Both the position numbers and the translations under genes were made by a program. 43,432 bases of DNA, from the NCBI RefSeq assembly GCF_000379805.1, contig NZ_KB903531.1:482394-525825 (forward strand), in the 5' to 3' direction. The notes under the pieces are model-generated. The model ran no database searches. It was not told where the DNA came from and was given only the letters and a program-made list of their open reading frames with translations. How positions within the stretch are numbered: the stretch's first letter is position 1; each line of letters opens with the position of its first letter. This DNA is from Lewinella cohaerens DSM 23179 (GTDB taxonomy: Bacteria > Bacteroidota > Bacteroidia > Chitinophagales > Saprospiraceae). Positions 16,127 to 23,783 of this stretch are shown here, piece after piece.

Positions 16127-17467
16127 ATGTTTTTAGAGATACTACAAAGTAAGTCAAAGTCTAGCAGTGTTCAAAATGCGAGTTCCTTTTTATTAAATCA
16201 AATAGATCGCTACACTTGTGATTTTCGTCATCAATTAGACGAACAGATTGATAAACGTTTAGTACGAACCTTTTTTGATTTATTTGTGACTATTCTCTTG
16301 TTTAGAGATCGTGCAATGGGGTTATTGCTCAGTGAGTTAGGTGGGTACATATGTGGAATGGATCATGCTCCCGCTGGTACTAAACGAATTAGCAATCTCC
16401 TTCGTAGTAAAAAGTGGTCATCAGATTTGATTGATGATTTTTTATTTAATCGTTGCGTCAGTCGGACTAAATCCTTGTGTCTGGAGGGTAAACGCCCACT
16501 GATGTTATGGGACGATAGCTGTATTGAAAAACACGAAAGTTGGTTTTCCGAAGGTCTTTGCAGTGTCTTTAGCAGTAAAGCAAAAAGGCTGACTAGAATA
16601 AGACCGGGCTATTATGACCCTCCTTCTAAACGTATTTGTGTTCCTGGGTTTAACTGGACAGGTGTTTTCCTTTCTCATCTAGGTGGAGTTCCTAGTGTAT
16701 GTCAAATGACTTGGTGGACGACACGAGGTAAGTACAAAGAAGACCCTGACAATATTATTTTCGTTTTGCTACGAAAGATAAGTCAACAAGTAGGAAACGC
16801 CGTACTTCATGTCTTTGATCGGGGATATGCTAATGAGAAAATGCTTAGATACCTCTTCACATTTGAGCAACATTTTGTTATTCGATGGAAGAAGAATCAC
16901 CTACTGAATCACGCTATAAAAGGGACTAAGAAAACACATTTATTATCACGGTCTTTCAAAGGAGTACGTACTAAAATAGTGCAGGACAAAAACCGAAAGA
17001 GACTCAAGAAAGTCTCTATCGCATGGGCTGCTGTAAACCACCTCGAATACCCTGATAATCAGCTGTATTTAATCATTGTAAGGGATAAGCACAATTATAA
17101 TGGCCCTATGTATTTACTTACCTCCTTACCCATTGAAACAGCTGCTCAAGCGTGGGAAGTCATGTTTAGTTATATGCACCGATGGGAAGCAGAACAAGGC
17201 TTTCGATTCTGCAAATCAGAACTAGCTATGCAATCTCCTCGATTGTGGTTTTGGGATAATCGAATGAAGTTAATGGCTATTGTCATGTTAGTCTATGACT
17301 TTTTACTTAGCATTCTCACAAACTGGGGAAGTTGGATAAACCTATTCTTTCGACGGTGGTGCCATAGAACAGGAGAGCGGTATCGAAATGCTTCGATACC
17401 GCTCTACAGATTACGTCTTGCCATTCATCATTGTCTGGCTTCCCTATTTTATCAAAATTCGGGATGA
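16127..17467 (+). CDS. IS4-family DDE transposase
   Basis: This 446-residue transposase has an RNase H-like DDE core. Probable catalytic residues are D130 (WDDS; D129 is adjacent), D231 (VFDRGY) and E356. E356 lies in a textbook IS4 signature Y-(2)-R-(3)-E-(6)-K: Y349, R352, E356, K363. The N-terminal ~100 residues are helical and basic and probably bind the ends. The gene nearly fills the element and its stop is inside the right inverted repeat. A 14-bp perfect hairpin lies inside the 3' coding region. The frame is intact, so the element may be active. Confidence 0.95.
   Translation: MFLEILQSKSKSSSVQNASSFLLNQIDRYTCDFRHQLDEQIDKRLVRTFFDLFVTILLFRDRAMGLLLSELGGYICGMDHAPAGTKRISNLLRSKKWSSDLIDDFLFNRCVSRTKSLCLEGKRPLMLWDDSCIEKHESWFSEGLCSVFSSKAKRLTRIRPGYYDPPSKRICVPGFNWTGVFLSHLGGVPSVCQMTWWTTRGKYKEDPDNIIFVLLRKISQQVGNAVLHVFDRGYANEKMLRYLFTFEQHFVIRWKKNHLLNHAIKGTKKTHLLSRSFKGVRTKIVQDKNRKRLKKVSIAWAAVNHLEYPDNQLYLIIVRDKHNYNGPMYLLTSLPIETAAQAWEVMFSYMHRWEAEQGFRFCKSELAMQSPRLWFWDNRMKLMAIVMLVYDFLLSILTNWGSWINLFFRRWCHRTGERYRNASIPLYRLRLAIHHCLASLFYQNSG
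17374..17405 (+). repeat. Perfect 14-bp hairpin inside the 3' end of the transposase gene
   Basis: AGAGCGGTATCGAA (17374-17387) pairs with TTCGATACCGCTCT (17392-17405) around the loop ATGC, about 70 bp from the IS right end. A perfect stem within coding sequence suggests selection on RNA or DNA structure, such as blocking inward or antisense transcription or binding transposase. Confidence 0.7.
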
Positions 17468-17473
17468 CTCATG
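17454..17473 (-). repeat. IS right terminal inverted repeat
   Basis: Twenty bases, perfect complement of 16032-16051. The transposase stop codon is inside it, and TTAA follows at 17474-17477, overlapping the start of the cysE 3' end. Confidence 0.93.
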
Positions 17474-17477
17474 TTAA

Positions 17478-18257
17478 TTAACCACGATAATAGACTCTAC
17501 TGCCTGGGTCCACACTTTTCACAATCCAGGTATTTCCGCCAATAACAGCACCTTCTCCGATCACCGTATCTCCTCCCAAAATGGTGGATCCAGCATAGAT
17601 GACTACATTATCACCAATAGTGGGGTGGCGTTTGGTCATAGCAAGGTCCTTTTTTACACTTAATGCTCCCAGCGTTACCCCTTGATAGATTTTCACATCC
17701 CTTCCTATGTCTACCGTTTCACCGATGACAATGCCAGTACCGTGGTCAATACAAAAACGCTCACCAATTTTTGCTGACGGATGAATATCTACCCCCGTAA
17801 GTGTATGTGCATGCTCTGAAAGAATACGTGGAATAAGAGGAACACCCAGACGACAAAATTCATGGGCCAGTCGGTAAACAGCTATCGCGTAAAAACCTGG
17901 GTAAGTACGAATCACTTCCCGCAGGCTATTCGCAGCCGGATCTCCTGAAAAGATTGCTTGTGCATCAGCTTCCAGTAAGCGGTGTACATGTGGCAACGCC
18001 TCCATAAAAGACTCCTCGATCTCTGCCGGAGAAACAGTCATATCCTCCTCTAGTATCTCCAAAATCGTAAACAATCGGTGCCGAACAATAGAGAATTCAT
18101 GCTCAAAAGTTCGCTGCGAAGGAAAACGTTGTTTAGCTAATTCTGGAAAAAGCAGGCCTAGTAGATTATCCAACCAAGTACAAACCGCTTCAGAGGAGGG
18201 TACGCGGGATGTTGAGGCATGCAGTTGAAAAAGTTGATGAAGAAATTGTTGATCCAT
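17478..18257 (-). CDS. cysE: Serine O-acetyltransferase, 3' end at IS junction
   Basis: This 259-residue left-handed beta-helix acetyltransferase makes O-acetylserine, the substrate of CysM. The helical N-terminal domain is followed by hexapeptide repeats from about residue 150. Active-site residues are D157 in GVDIHP and H172 in DHGTG, and the glycine-rich coil IVIGETVDIG is normal. The protein ends ...DPGSRVYYRG with TAA at 17478-17480, immediately beside the IS target duplication. The insertion may therefore have replaced the last few codons and created the stop. The catalytic core is complete, so activity is likely. It follows a DoxX-like gene by 59 bp and may share its transcript. Confidence 0.93.
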   Translation of the reverse strand: MDQQFLHQLFQLHASTSRVPSSEAVCTWLDNLLGLLFPELAKQRFPSQRTFEHEFSIVRHRLFTILEILEEDMTVSPAEIEESFMEALPHVHRLLEADAQAIFSGDPAANSLREVIRTYPGFYAIAVYRLAHEFCRLGVPLIPRILSEHAHTLTGVDIHPSAKIGERFCIDHGTGIVIGETVDIGRDVKIYQGVTLGALSVKKDLAMTKRHPTIGDNVVIYAGSTILGGDTVIGEGAVIGGNTWIVKSVDPGSRVYYRG

Positions 18258-18316
18258 AAAATGATAAATTGAAGCTTCAAGTCCACTAACTCAAAATGTC
18301 TTACTTATTTACTTAT

Positions 18317-18736
18317 TTATACGTTTCTAACCCTAGAAGTCGCAAACAAACGCTTGATGCCATACTTCCCTACCCCATTAGCAAACACCATCAATAACCC
18401 CCCAATGATGGCCATATTTTTCATAAAATGAATACCTTCTATACGATGCTCTGGATCTGGCATATTCCAAAAATCATGAACAATAAAGGTTACTGGCACC
18501 CAGTATAATAACAGCAGGAAAGTCCCCAACTTTGCGCGGTAGCCTGTCAAAATAAGTGTTCCTCCTAAAATTAGACAAAAAATAGCTCCGTACAGTAACA
18601 AATCCTGACGCCACGTAAGCCCATAATCCGACATCAACACCTTGGTCTCTTTGAAAAACTTAATGGAATCATAAGCCTCATAAAAGAAAATAAAAGATAA
18701 AAACAGGCGGCCTAGTAAATCAAAAATGTGTTTCAT
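18317..18736 (-). CDS. DoxX-family membrane protein
   Basis: This 139-residue protein has four predicted membrane helices (about 8-20, 45-65, 70-88 and 105-122). The order GRLFLSFIFFYEAYDSIKF, a loop, then GGTLILTG, HDFWN, and a final helix with GGLLMVFANG fits the DoxX/DoxD-like (SURF4-related) family. Members are often linked to quinone or redox membrane functions, but the precise role is unknown. It is 59 bp upstream of cysE on the same strand and probably co-transcribed. A function tied to sulfur or cysteine metabolism is only suggested by that neighbourhood. Confidence 0.8.
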   Translation of the reverse strand: MKHIFDLLGRLFLSFIFFYEAYDSIKFFKETKVLMSDYGLTWRQDLLLYGAIFCLILGGTLILTGYRAKLGTFLLLLYWVPVTFIVHDFWNMPDPEHRIEGIHFMKNMAIIGGLLMVFANGVGKYGIKRLFATSRVRNV

Positions 18737-18861
18737 ATTTATAGTATAAGAAGTCTAAAATAAGAGAAATAAAATGAGAAAATAGCATTCTATTGACAAG
18801 CCCATACAGGACATACAACTAACGACATGCCTTTCATTAATTTTATTCTTCTTTATCTCAG

Positions 18862-18915
18862 TTTATAGTCCTCCAAGGCATCATATTCTCACAAATCCTG
18901 TCTTGGCAGACTATA
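18862..18915 (-). terminator. Palindromic element at the 3' end of the FAD dehydrogenase gene (copy 1)
   Basis: TATAGTCC...(18864) and the inverted GGCAGACTATA (18905-18915) can form a long hairpin directly after the dehydrogenase stop codon on the minus strand. The 19-base string TTTATAGTCCTCCAAGGCA also occurs at 29202-29220, with GACTATA following directly there; here 28 extra bases separate the arms. It is probably a repeated terminator-like element. Confidence 0.55.
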
Positions 18916-20478
18916 TTATTTTTGTTGATAGAATCGGGAAACCGCTTGTGCTACATTTTGACCATCCATAGCAGCAGAAATAATACCTCCTGCATAGCCA
19001 GCACCTTCTCCACAAGGAAAAAGCCCCGATGTTTGCTCGTGCATATAAGTTTCACGGGAGCGAGGAATCTTAATCGGTGAGCTTGTACGGCTTTCAGTCC
19101 CTATAACAGTAGCCTCTTCGGTATAGTAACCTTTCATCTTTCGGCCAAATATTTGTACTCCTTCTTGTAGTCTTCCGTAGATGCTTTTCGGCAACAAATC
19201 GTGTACTGGTGCAGCATAAAGGCCAGGAATGTACGAGCTACCAGGTAAATTAGCAGAAACCTTTCGATGTACAAAGTCTGGCAGACGAAGGGCCGGAGCT
19301 TGTTGTCCACCTGTTCCATATTGGAAAAACTTTTTCTCTACCGCTTCTTGAAAAGCCAAACCAGCAAATACTCCGTGCTTAGCAAATGGTACCAAATCCT
19401 CTACTTCTACCGACACAACAGTCCCTGAGTTGGCATAAGGAGAGTCACGCCGACTCATACTCATGCCATTAACGACCAACTCCCCCGGTGCAGTTGCTGC
19501 CGGAACAACTAAACCACCGGGACACATACAGAAACTAAATACGCCCCGGTTCTTCACTTGACAAGCCAAACGATAACTAGAGGCAGGTAGGTTTCTATCC
19601 CGCTCTGGTTTACCGTATTGAATTTTATCAATCAGAGGCTGTGGGTGCTCAATACGCACTCCCAACGCAAAAGGCTTAGCCTCTATACGAATACCACGCT
19701 GATCCAGTAAATAAAAAATATCCCTTGCAGAATGGCCTGTTGCAAGGATGACCGCTTCAGCACGTAGTTCTTCCTCTTCATTTACAACCACTCCTTTCAT
19801 GGCACCATCTTCCATAATGAAGTCGGTTACGTGATTTTCAAAACGCACTTCACCACCGTATTGAAGAATAGTTTCTCGGATATTAGCCACAATATTTGGA
19901 AGCTTATTAGAACCAATATGGGGATGTGCATCAACGAGAATATCGCTGGTAGCCCCATGTTCCACAAAAAGGCGCAATGCCTTTTCTATATTTCCTCTCT
20001 TGTGGGAACGGGTATACAGCTTACCATCGGAGTAAGTACCTGCACCTCCTTCTCCAAAACAATAATTAGAATGCGGATTGACCTCGCCAAACTGCTGAAT
20101 GGCACGCAAATCCCTACGACGGGCTCTTACATCTTTGCCTCGTTCTAAAATGATAGGCTTTAAGCCACATTCAATGAGCTCTAGTGCAGCAAACATTCCG
20201 GCAGGGCCAGCACCCACAATAATTACTTCTGGAGATTCTTCAACGACCTTAAGTTGATCAAGCAAAGCAGGCTCTGCTTGGTAGGTTTCGTTGATATAGG
20301 CTTCTATTCGCAGGAGAAACAATGGTTGGCGCCCACGGGCATCCACACTTCGGCGAATTACTCGAAAACTTTTCAAGTCTTTTTCCTCGCAACGCAACTG
20401 TTTGAGCAGACGCTTACGGAGTACCCCTTCTTGTTCTAGCTCAGAAGGTGGCAATTTTATTTCTACTATCTTAGGCAT
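18916..20478 (-). CDS. FAD-dependent dehydrogenase (COG2509 family)
   Basis: This 520-residue flavoprotein has an N-terminal domain of about 80 residues (MPKIVEIKLPPSELEQEG) followed by a Rossmann FAD-binding motif VGAGPAGMFA (88-97). The family motif CFGEGGAGTYSDGKL is near residue 142, and the C-terminal FAD-contact motif GEGAGYAGGI is near residue 490. It matches the uncharacterised NAD(P)/FAD dehydrogenases of COG2509, related to HI0933-like and geranylgeranyl-reductase-type flavoproteins. Family members have no established substrate. The ATG at 20478 gives the conserved N-terminus. A promoter-like TATTTTTG lies 42 bp upstream. Confidence 0.88.
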   Translation of the reverse strand: MPKIVEIKLPPSELEQEGVLRKRLLKQLRCEEKDLKSFRVIRRSVDARGRQPLFLLRIEAYINETYQAEPALLDQLKVVEESPEVIIVGAGPAGMFAALELIECGLKPIILERGKDVRARRRDLRAIQQFGEVNPHSNYCFGEGGAGTYSDGKLYTRSHKRGNIEKALRLFVEHGATSDILVDAHPHIGSNKLPNIVANIRETILQYGGEVRFENHVTDFIMEDGAMKGVVVNEEEELRAEAVILATGHSARDIFYLLDQRGIRIEAKPFALGVRIEHPQPLIDKIQYGKPERDRNLPASSYRLACQVKNRGVFSFCMCPGGLVVPAATAPGELVVNGMSMSRRDSPYANSGTVVSVEVEDLVPFAKHGVFAGLAFQEAVEKKFFQYGTGGQQAPALRLPDFVHRKVSANLPGSSYIPGLYAAPVHDLLPKSIYGRLQEGVQIFGRKMKGYYTEEATVIGTESRTSSPIKIPRSRETYMHEQTSGLFPCGEGAGYAGGIISAAMDGQNVAQAVSRFYQQK

Positions 20479-20519
20479 GTTCGGTATTTATCCGAAAAAA
20501 ATAAATGCAAAAACAAATG

Positions 20520-20527
20520 CAAAAATA
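20520..20527 (-). promoter_or_regulatory. Candidate -7 box for the FAD dehydrogenase gene
   Basis: TATTTTTG on the minus strand matches TAnnTTTG and begins right after the stop codon of the gene upstream, leaving a leader of about 36 nt. Two copies of TTTTTGCATTT (minus strand, period 12 bp) overlap and follow it. No clear -33 box is seen. Confidence 0.4.
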
Positions 20528-20528
20528 A

Positions 20529-20978
20529 CTATTCTTGGCTTTCTTCTTCCTCTTTTTTACGTATCCAACTTTCACTATCTGCTTTTCGCATATAATCAGA
20601 AGGTAAGAATACTTTCACCTTTACAATCTCATAACACTCTTCCCCTCCAGATTGAATAGGGGCTCTTCTCGACTGATAAGAATCAATCGTAAGGATACCA
20701 TTTTGCAATGTATCAATGATCTCCCAACGTTTATTTTCTTCGATGAAGAACTTCATGATCCCTTTGGTTGCATTATAGACCGTAATCTCTGAAGTAACCA
20801 TGATCTGATTACCATCCCAATTATCTACGACAAAAGGGTCAACCAAATCAAAATCAACCTGATCTACAGAATCTACTGGAAAAACCCAGTGTAAACGATC
20901 ATGGATTTGCGCTGTTACTACACTTTGCAACAAAAAAGATAATCCCAATAAAAGGAGTGTACCGCGAATATTTCTCAT
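20529..20978 (-). CDS. Secreted hypothetical protein, DUF4097-like short beta protein
   Basis: This 149-residue protein has a signal peptide (MRNIRGTLLLLGLSFLLQSVVTAQ). The mature part is beta-rich and contains VVDNWDGNQIMVTSEITV, which resembles the repeating strand pattern of DUF4097/head-GIN beta-helix proteins of Bacteroidota. The tail is a charged run (ESWIRKKEEEESQE). The adjacent upstream gene, 90 bp away on the same strand, encodes a protein of the same size and pattern, so the two look like diverged tandem paralogs. Function is unknown; an envelope or periplasmic role is expected from the signal. Confidence 0.72.
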   Translation of the reverse strand: MRNIRGTLLLLGLSFLLQSVVTAQIHDRLHWVFPVDSVDQVDFDLVDPFVVDNWDGNQIMVTSEITVYNATKGIMKFFIEENKRWEIIDTLQNGILTIDSYQSRRAPIQSGGEECYEIVKVKVFLPSDYMRKADSESWIRKKEEEESQE

Positions 20979-21068
20979 AAAGGTAACTTGACATAAAACA
21001 CTGTGGGTTATCTTCCATCATTGAAAGATAACCCACAGCAAAGAACGTCTTATTAAGCTAAATTGTTA

Positions 21069-21488
21069 TTAAAACCCTGCAGCAGACGTACTGTTTTCTA
21101 TGTTTATACGTACATCTTCAGGTACAAAGATTACGTAGCTAATATTTTCGGCAAGCGCTTGACCATTTACGAGTACTTCTCTTTCAAGCCCAGGCACGGA
21201 AATCAAGTACTGATCATTATCTAACTGACCTTTTAAATTGTAGCGACCAGCTTGCGCCAATGAACGCAACATCGACTCTGAACCTCGTTCTATTCCAACC
21301 GTCATTTGGATTCTAGTAATTGACTGGCTCCAAGTTTGTACATCTACTGGTCCCTCAATCTGTAGTACAGCTTCCTGAGCTCCTTGAAGATTGAAAGAAC
21401 GCACAAACGTTTTCTCTACGGTTTGGGCGAAAAGGCCCGCCGCAGTCACCAATAATAACGCAACAAGAGTGGTACGGGATCTTTTCAT
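21069..21488 (-). CDS. Secreted hypothetical protein, DUF4097-like, paralog of the next gene
   Basis: From the ATG at 21488 the protein has 139 residues; an in-frame TTG lies eight codons upstream, but the ATG starts the signal peptide (MKRSRTTLVALLLVTAAGLFAQ). The mature part has EGPVDVQTWSQSITRIQMTV, the same W-x-N/Q/S-x-I pattern as its downstream neighbour and as DUF4097 strands. It ends ENSTSAAGF, so it may be one short beta sheet or a truncated larger fold. It probably heads a two-gene operon. Function is not known. Confidence 0.72.
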   Translation of the reverse strand: MKRSRTTLVALLLVTAAGLFAQTVEKTFVRSFNLQGAQEAVLQIEGPVDVQTWSQSITRIQMTVGIERGSESMLRSLAQAGRYNLKGQLDNDQYLISVPGLEREVLVNGQALAENISYVIFVPEDVRINIENSTSAAGF

Positions 21489-21622
21489 AATATTTAAGTG
21501 TAGTTTGATCAAAAAAACAACCAGGCATTCTTACCTGATCAACTGATGTATAATATAGCGGTTTTATACCACAAAAACAAGAAAAAACCAAACAAACAAG
21601 CTGCAAATCGAAAGAAATCAAC

Positions 21623-22438
21623 TTATTTAACGGCAGATCGTATCATTACTAGTTTTTCTAGTAAGCCTTCAAGCTGCTCTAATGGCAACATATTAGCACC
21701 ATCGCTCTTCGCTTTTGCAGGTTCTGGATGTGTTTCTATGAACAACCCGTCCACACCTACAGCAATCCCCGCGCGGGCTACTGCTCCAATCAAAGCAGGT
21801 TGCCCCCCCGTCACACCACTAGCCTGATTAGGTTGCTGCAAAGAATGAGTGCAATCTAAAACCACTTTAGCCCCAAACGACTGCATGGTTGGAATGCCCC
21901 TGAAGTCAATAACCAAATCCTGATAACCAAAAGTCGTACCTCTTTCCGTAAGGATAATTTTTTCGTTACCACTTTCAAGGACTTTCTCCTGTGCAAAGCG
22001 CATTGCGTCCGGGCTCAAAAACTGACCTTTCTTTACATTAACAACCTTGCCTGTTTCAGCAGCAGCAACTAATAAGCTCGTCTGCCGGCAAAGAAAGGCT
22101 GGTATTTGCAAAATATCTACGTATTCTGCGGCTAAAGCTGCTTCCGGCTCTGTATGGATATCGGTTGTAACAGGCACCCCAAACTCTTCGCGAACTTTGC
22201 GTAAAATCTTCAGCGCCTTTTCATCACCTATACCGGTAAAAGAATCTATCCTCGAACGGTTTGCTTTGCGATAAGACCCTTTAAATATGTAAGGAATCTC
22301 AAGGCGGTTGCATAAACCCGAAACTTTTTCAGCAATTGACATTGCCATTTTCTCGCCTTCGATAGCACAAGGTCCGGCAATCAGAAAAAAGTTCCCTGAA
22401 GAAAGGTGTTTCAAATGCGGTATAAGGGATAAATCCAT
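21623..22438 (-). CDS. kdsA: 3-deoxy-D-manno-octulosonate 8-phosphate synthase
   Basis: This 271-residue TIM-barrel enzyme condenses phosphoenolpyruvate with arabinose 5-phosphate to form Kdo-8-P, the first dedicated step to the Kdo of lipopolysaccharide. Conserved blocks are LIAGPCAIEGE, FKGSYRKANRSR, TDIHTEP, NVKKGQFLSP, TERGTTFGY and LDCTHSLQQPN. C24 in GPCAIE marks the metal-dependent class II type; the metal-independent E. coli enzyme has Asn there. Length and start are normal. A perfect TATATTTG box lies 23 bp upstream, giving a leader of about 17 nt. The next gene upstream encodes an outer-membrane barrel. Confidence 0.96.
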   Translation of the reverse strand: MDLSLIPHLKHLSSGNFFLIAGPCAIEGEKMAMSIAEKVSGLCNRLEIPYIFKGSYRKANRSRIDSFTGIGDEKALKILRKVREEFGVPVTTDIHTEPEAALAAEYVDILQIPAFLCRQTSLLVAAAETGKVVNVKKGQFLSPDAMRFAQEKVLESGNEKIILTERGTTFGYQDLVIDFRGIPTMQSFGAKVVLDCTHSLQQPNQASGVTGGQPALIGAVARAGIAVGVDGLFIETHPEPAKAKSDGANMLPLEQLEGLLEKLVMIRSAVK

Positions 22439-22460
22439 GGTAACAGTATTTTTTATGCCC

Positions 22461-22468
22461 CAAATATA
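22461..22468 (-). promoter_or_regulatory. Candidate kdsA -7 box
   Basis: TATATTTG on the minus strand is a perfect match to TAnnTTTG and would start transcription near 22455, 17 nt before the kdsA ATG. The -33 region is not recognisable. Confidence 0.5.
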
Positions 22469-22492
22469 AGCGGAAAATTATCCTGCGCTCCT

Positions 22493-23077
22493 TTAGAATT
22501 TATAGGCCAGCCCAACATTTACAAGGGAGATACCAAATCCAACTTCTCCGTAAGCGCTCCAATTTTCAGTAATGTAGCGGCGAGTACCCACAAAACCACT
22601 AAAAAGGAAACCATTTTCACCTGGACGAGAGAAGGAAGGCAATTCATCATCGCGCTGAATTTCTCCAGGTAAGAATTGTACTGTTTTATCGATAGAAGGC
22701 AGACTAGCACCTATAGTGAAGCCCCCGTATACCCGCCAGTCATTAAGATCGTTGCTATGCATTGTTGTGCGGATACCAGCCATCCAGGTTTCGTTTACGA
22801 ATATTTCAACCAGGCCAGCATTAGGATAAACACTTTCACCATTTACTTTAGAATAAGCAACGTATGCTCCCAAAGAGAAATTAGGGCTAAGAAAGACATC
22901 TACTTGTGTGCTAATAGGAGGCACAATAGTACTAGTTGCATCAGCAACATAAGTAGGCACTAAGCCAATACCAAAACCTGCTTGCACCTGCCCAGGCTTA
23001 ATTTTCACTTGTTGAGCGCTAAGGTGAATTGTGGTTGCTGCCAGTAAGAATAAAATGATAGATACACGAACTTTCAT
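22493..23077 (-). CDS. Outer-membrane beta-barrel protein (porin-like, small)
   Basis: From the ATG at 23077 the protein has 194 residues with a signal peptide (MKVRVSIILFLLAATTIHLSAQ). The mature part alternates hydrophobic and polar residues in amphipathic strands (SLGAYVAYSKVNG, WRVYGGFTIGASL, WSAYGEVGFGISLVNVGLAYKF) and ends in a terminal Phe, the usual barrel-assembly signal. It fits the small 8-strand outer-membrane beta-barrel group. The frame stays open for 33 codons upstream, but those codons do not look like a signal peptide. It has its own promoter (TATCTTTG about 70 bp upstream). Function is unknown. Confidence 0.82.
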   Translation of the reverse strand: MKVRVSIILFLLAATTIHLSAQQVKIKPGQVQAGFGIGLVPTYVADATSTIVPPISTQVDVFLSPNFSLGAYVAYSKVNGESVYPNAGLVEIFVNETWMAGIRTTMHSNDLNDWRVYGGFTIGASLPSIDKTVQFLPGEIQRDDELPSFSRPGENGFLFSGFVGTRRYITENWSAYGEVGFGISLVNVGLAYKF

Positions 23078-23145
23078 GGGAATCCCTTTTATGGAATGTT
23101 TATAAGTTAAAAGACAAGGAAATTGATCCTCTTTATTTGCTGCGG

Positions 23146-23176
23146 CAAAGATATGGGAGAAATCATTAAAAATCAA
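23146..23176 (-). promoter_or_regulatory. Promoter of the small barrel gene
   Basis: On the minus strand TTG (23174-23176), a 20-base spacer and TATCTTTG (23146-23153) fit the Bacteroidota -33/-7 promoter. Transcription would start near 23140, 63 nt upstream of the ATG. Confidence 0.55.
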
Positions 23177-23387
23177 TGTTTTTAAAAATTTAATTCTGAA
23201 TTAACAATTATTTTAATCATATTCAAAATATAATTTTCTAAAAAACACAAAATCGACATTTTGAACACCTTATTCTCTCACTGAGCAATTCTTTATTGGC
23301 AGAAATAAGCATCTACTTATTTATCTTTTTTGACCTTCATTTTTCGGTGCTAAATATCCTTGATTTTCCTTTTACCAATAAATCCCT

Positions 23388-23395
23388 TAACTTTG
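23388..23395 (+). promoter_or_regulatory. Candidate promoter for a small membrane ORF
   Basis: TAACTTTG on the plus strand is a perfect -7 box, and a TTG lies at 23360-23362, slightly too far for an ideal -33 box. Transcription would begin near 23402, about 70 nt before the 51-codon ORF. The rest of 23154-23387 is AT-rich, with no other feature seen. Confidence 0.45.
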
Positions 23396-23471
23396 TAAAA
23401 CATAAGCGAACCCCATGAAACAACACATTTAAGGCACCCTATTTTCGAATATCCCAAAGCCAACTATCGCT

Positions 23472-23627
23472 ATGACTACCAACGAATTCCTCTTACTGGG
23501 CATCCTTGCTACAGGGGTAATCCTTATCAACTGGAATACCATAAAAAGAGACCTTTCTCCACCCAAGTCTACTGTCCCTAAAAAAGCTTCTCCTCCGAAA
23601 GCCTTATCCTCTGTAGAAAAGGAGTAG
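23472..23627 (+). CDS. Small single-pass membrane protein (51 aa), hypothetical
   Basis: The ORF encodes MTTNEFLLLGILATGVILI, a single hydrophobic helix, followed by a basic proline-rich tail (SPPKSTVPKKASPPKALS). A perfect TAnnTTTG box lies about 80 bp upstream on the same strand. Helix followed by a K/P-rich tail is typical of small membrane proteins and unlikely by chance, but no family is recognised. The anti-sigma gene starts 156 bp downstream. Confidence 0.5.
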   Translation: MTTNEFLLLGILATGVILINWNTIKRDLSPPKSTVPKKASPPKALSSVEKE

Positions 23628-23783
23628 ACTATCCAATTCTAACATTTCCTTGCAAAAGAAATCTATTGATTACTAGAACAATACCTTATCGACTCTGTTT
23701 CGCTTTAGGTAGTTGTTAGAAAAAACCTTTTGATTGGTTTTCTTCTCCTGCCTAGGATTTAGCTTATTGTGAATAAGTAACGT

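Larger units (their letters stand above)
16032..17473 (+). mobile_element. Complete IS4-family insertion sequence, 1442 bp, with TTAA duplication
   Basis: Perfect 20-bp terminal inverted repeats (CATGAGTCATCCCGAATTTT at 16032-16051 and its complement at 17454-17473) enclose one intact transposase gene. TTAA lies directly outside both ends (16028-16031 and 17474-17477), consistent with a 4-bp target duplication. Because the target is palindromic, identity between the ends extends to 27 bp. The intact ORF and perfect ends suggest a recent, possibly active insertion. It lies between the 3' ends of an outer-membrane protein gene and cysE. Confidence 0.95.

Noticed and set aside
12408-18257. A cysE-cysM operon interrupted by the IS
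   Set aside because: The two genes are also separated by a plus-strand outer-membrane protein gene with its own signal peptide and leader, so they were not a simple operon before the insertion.
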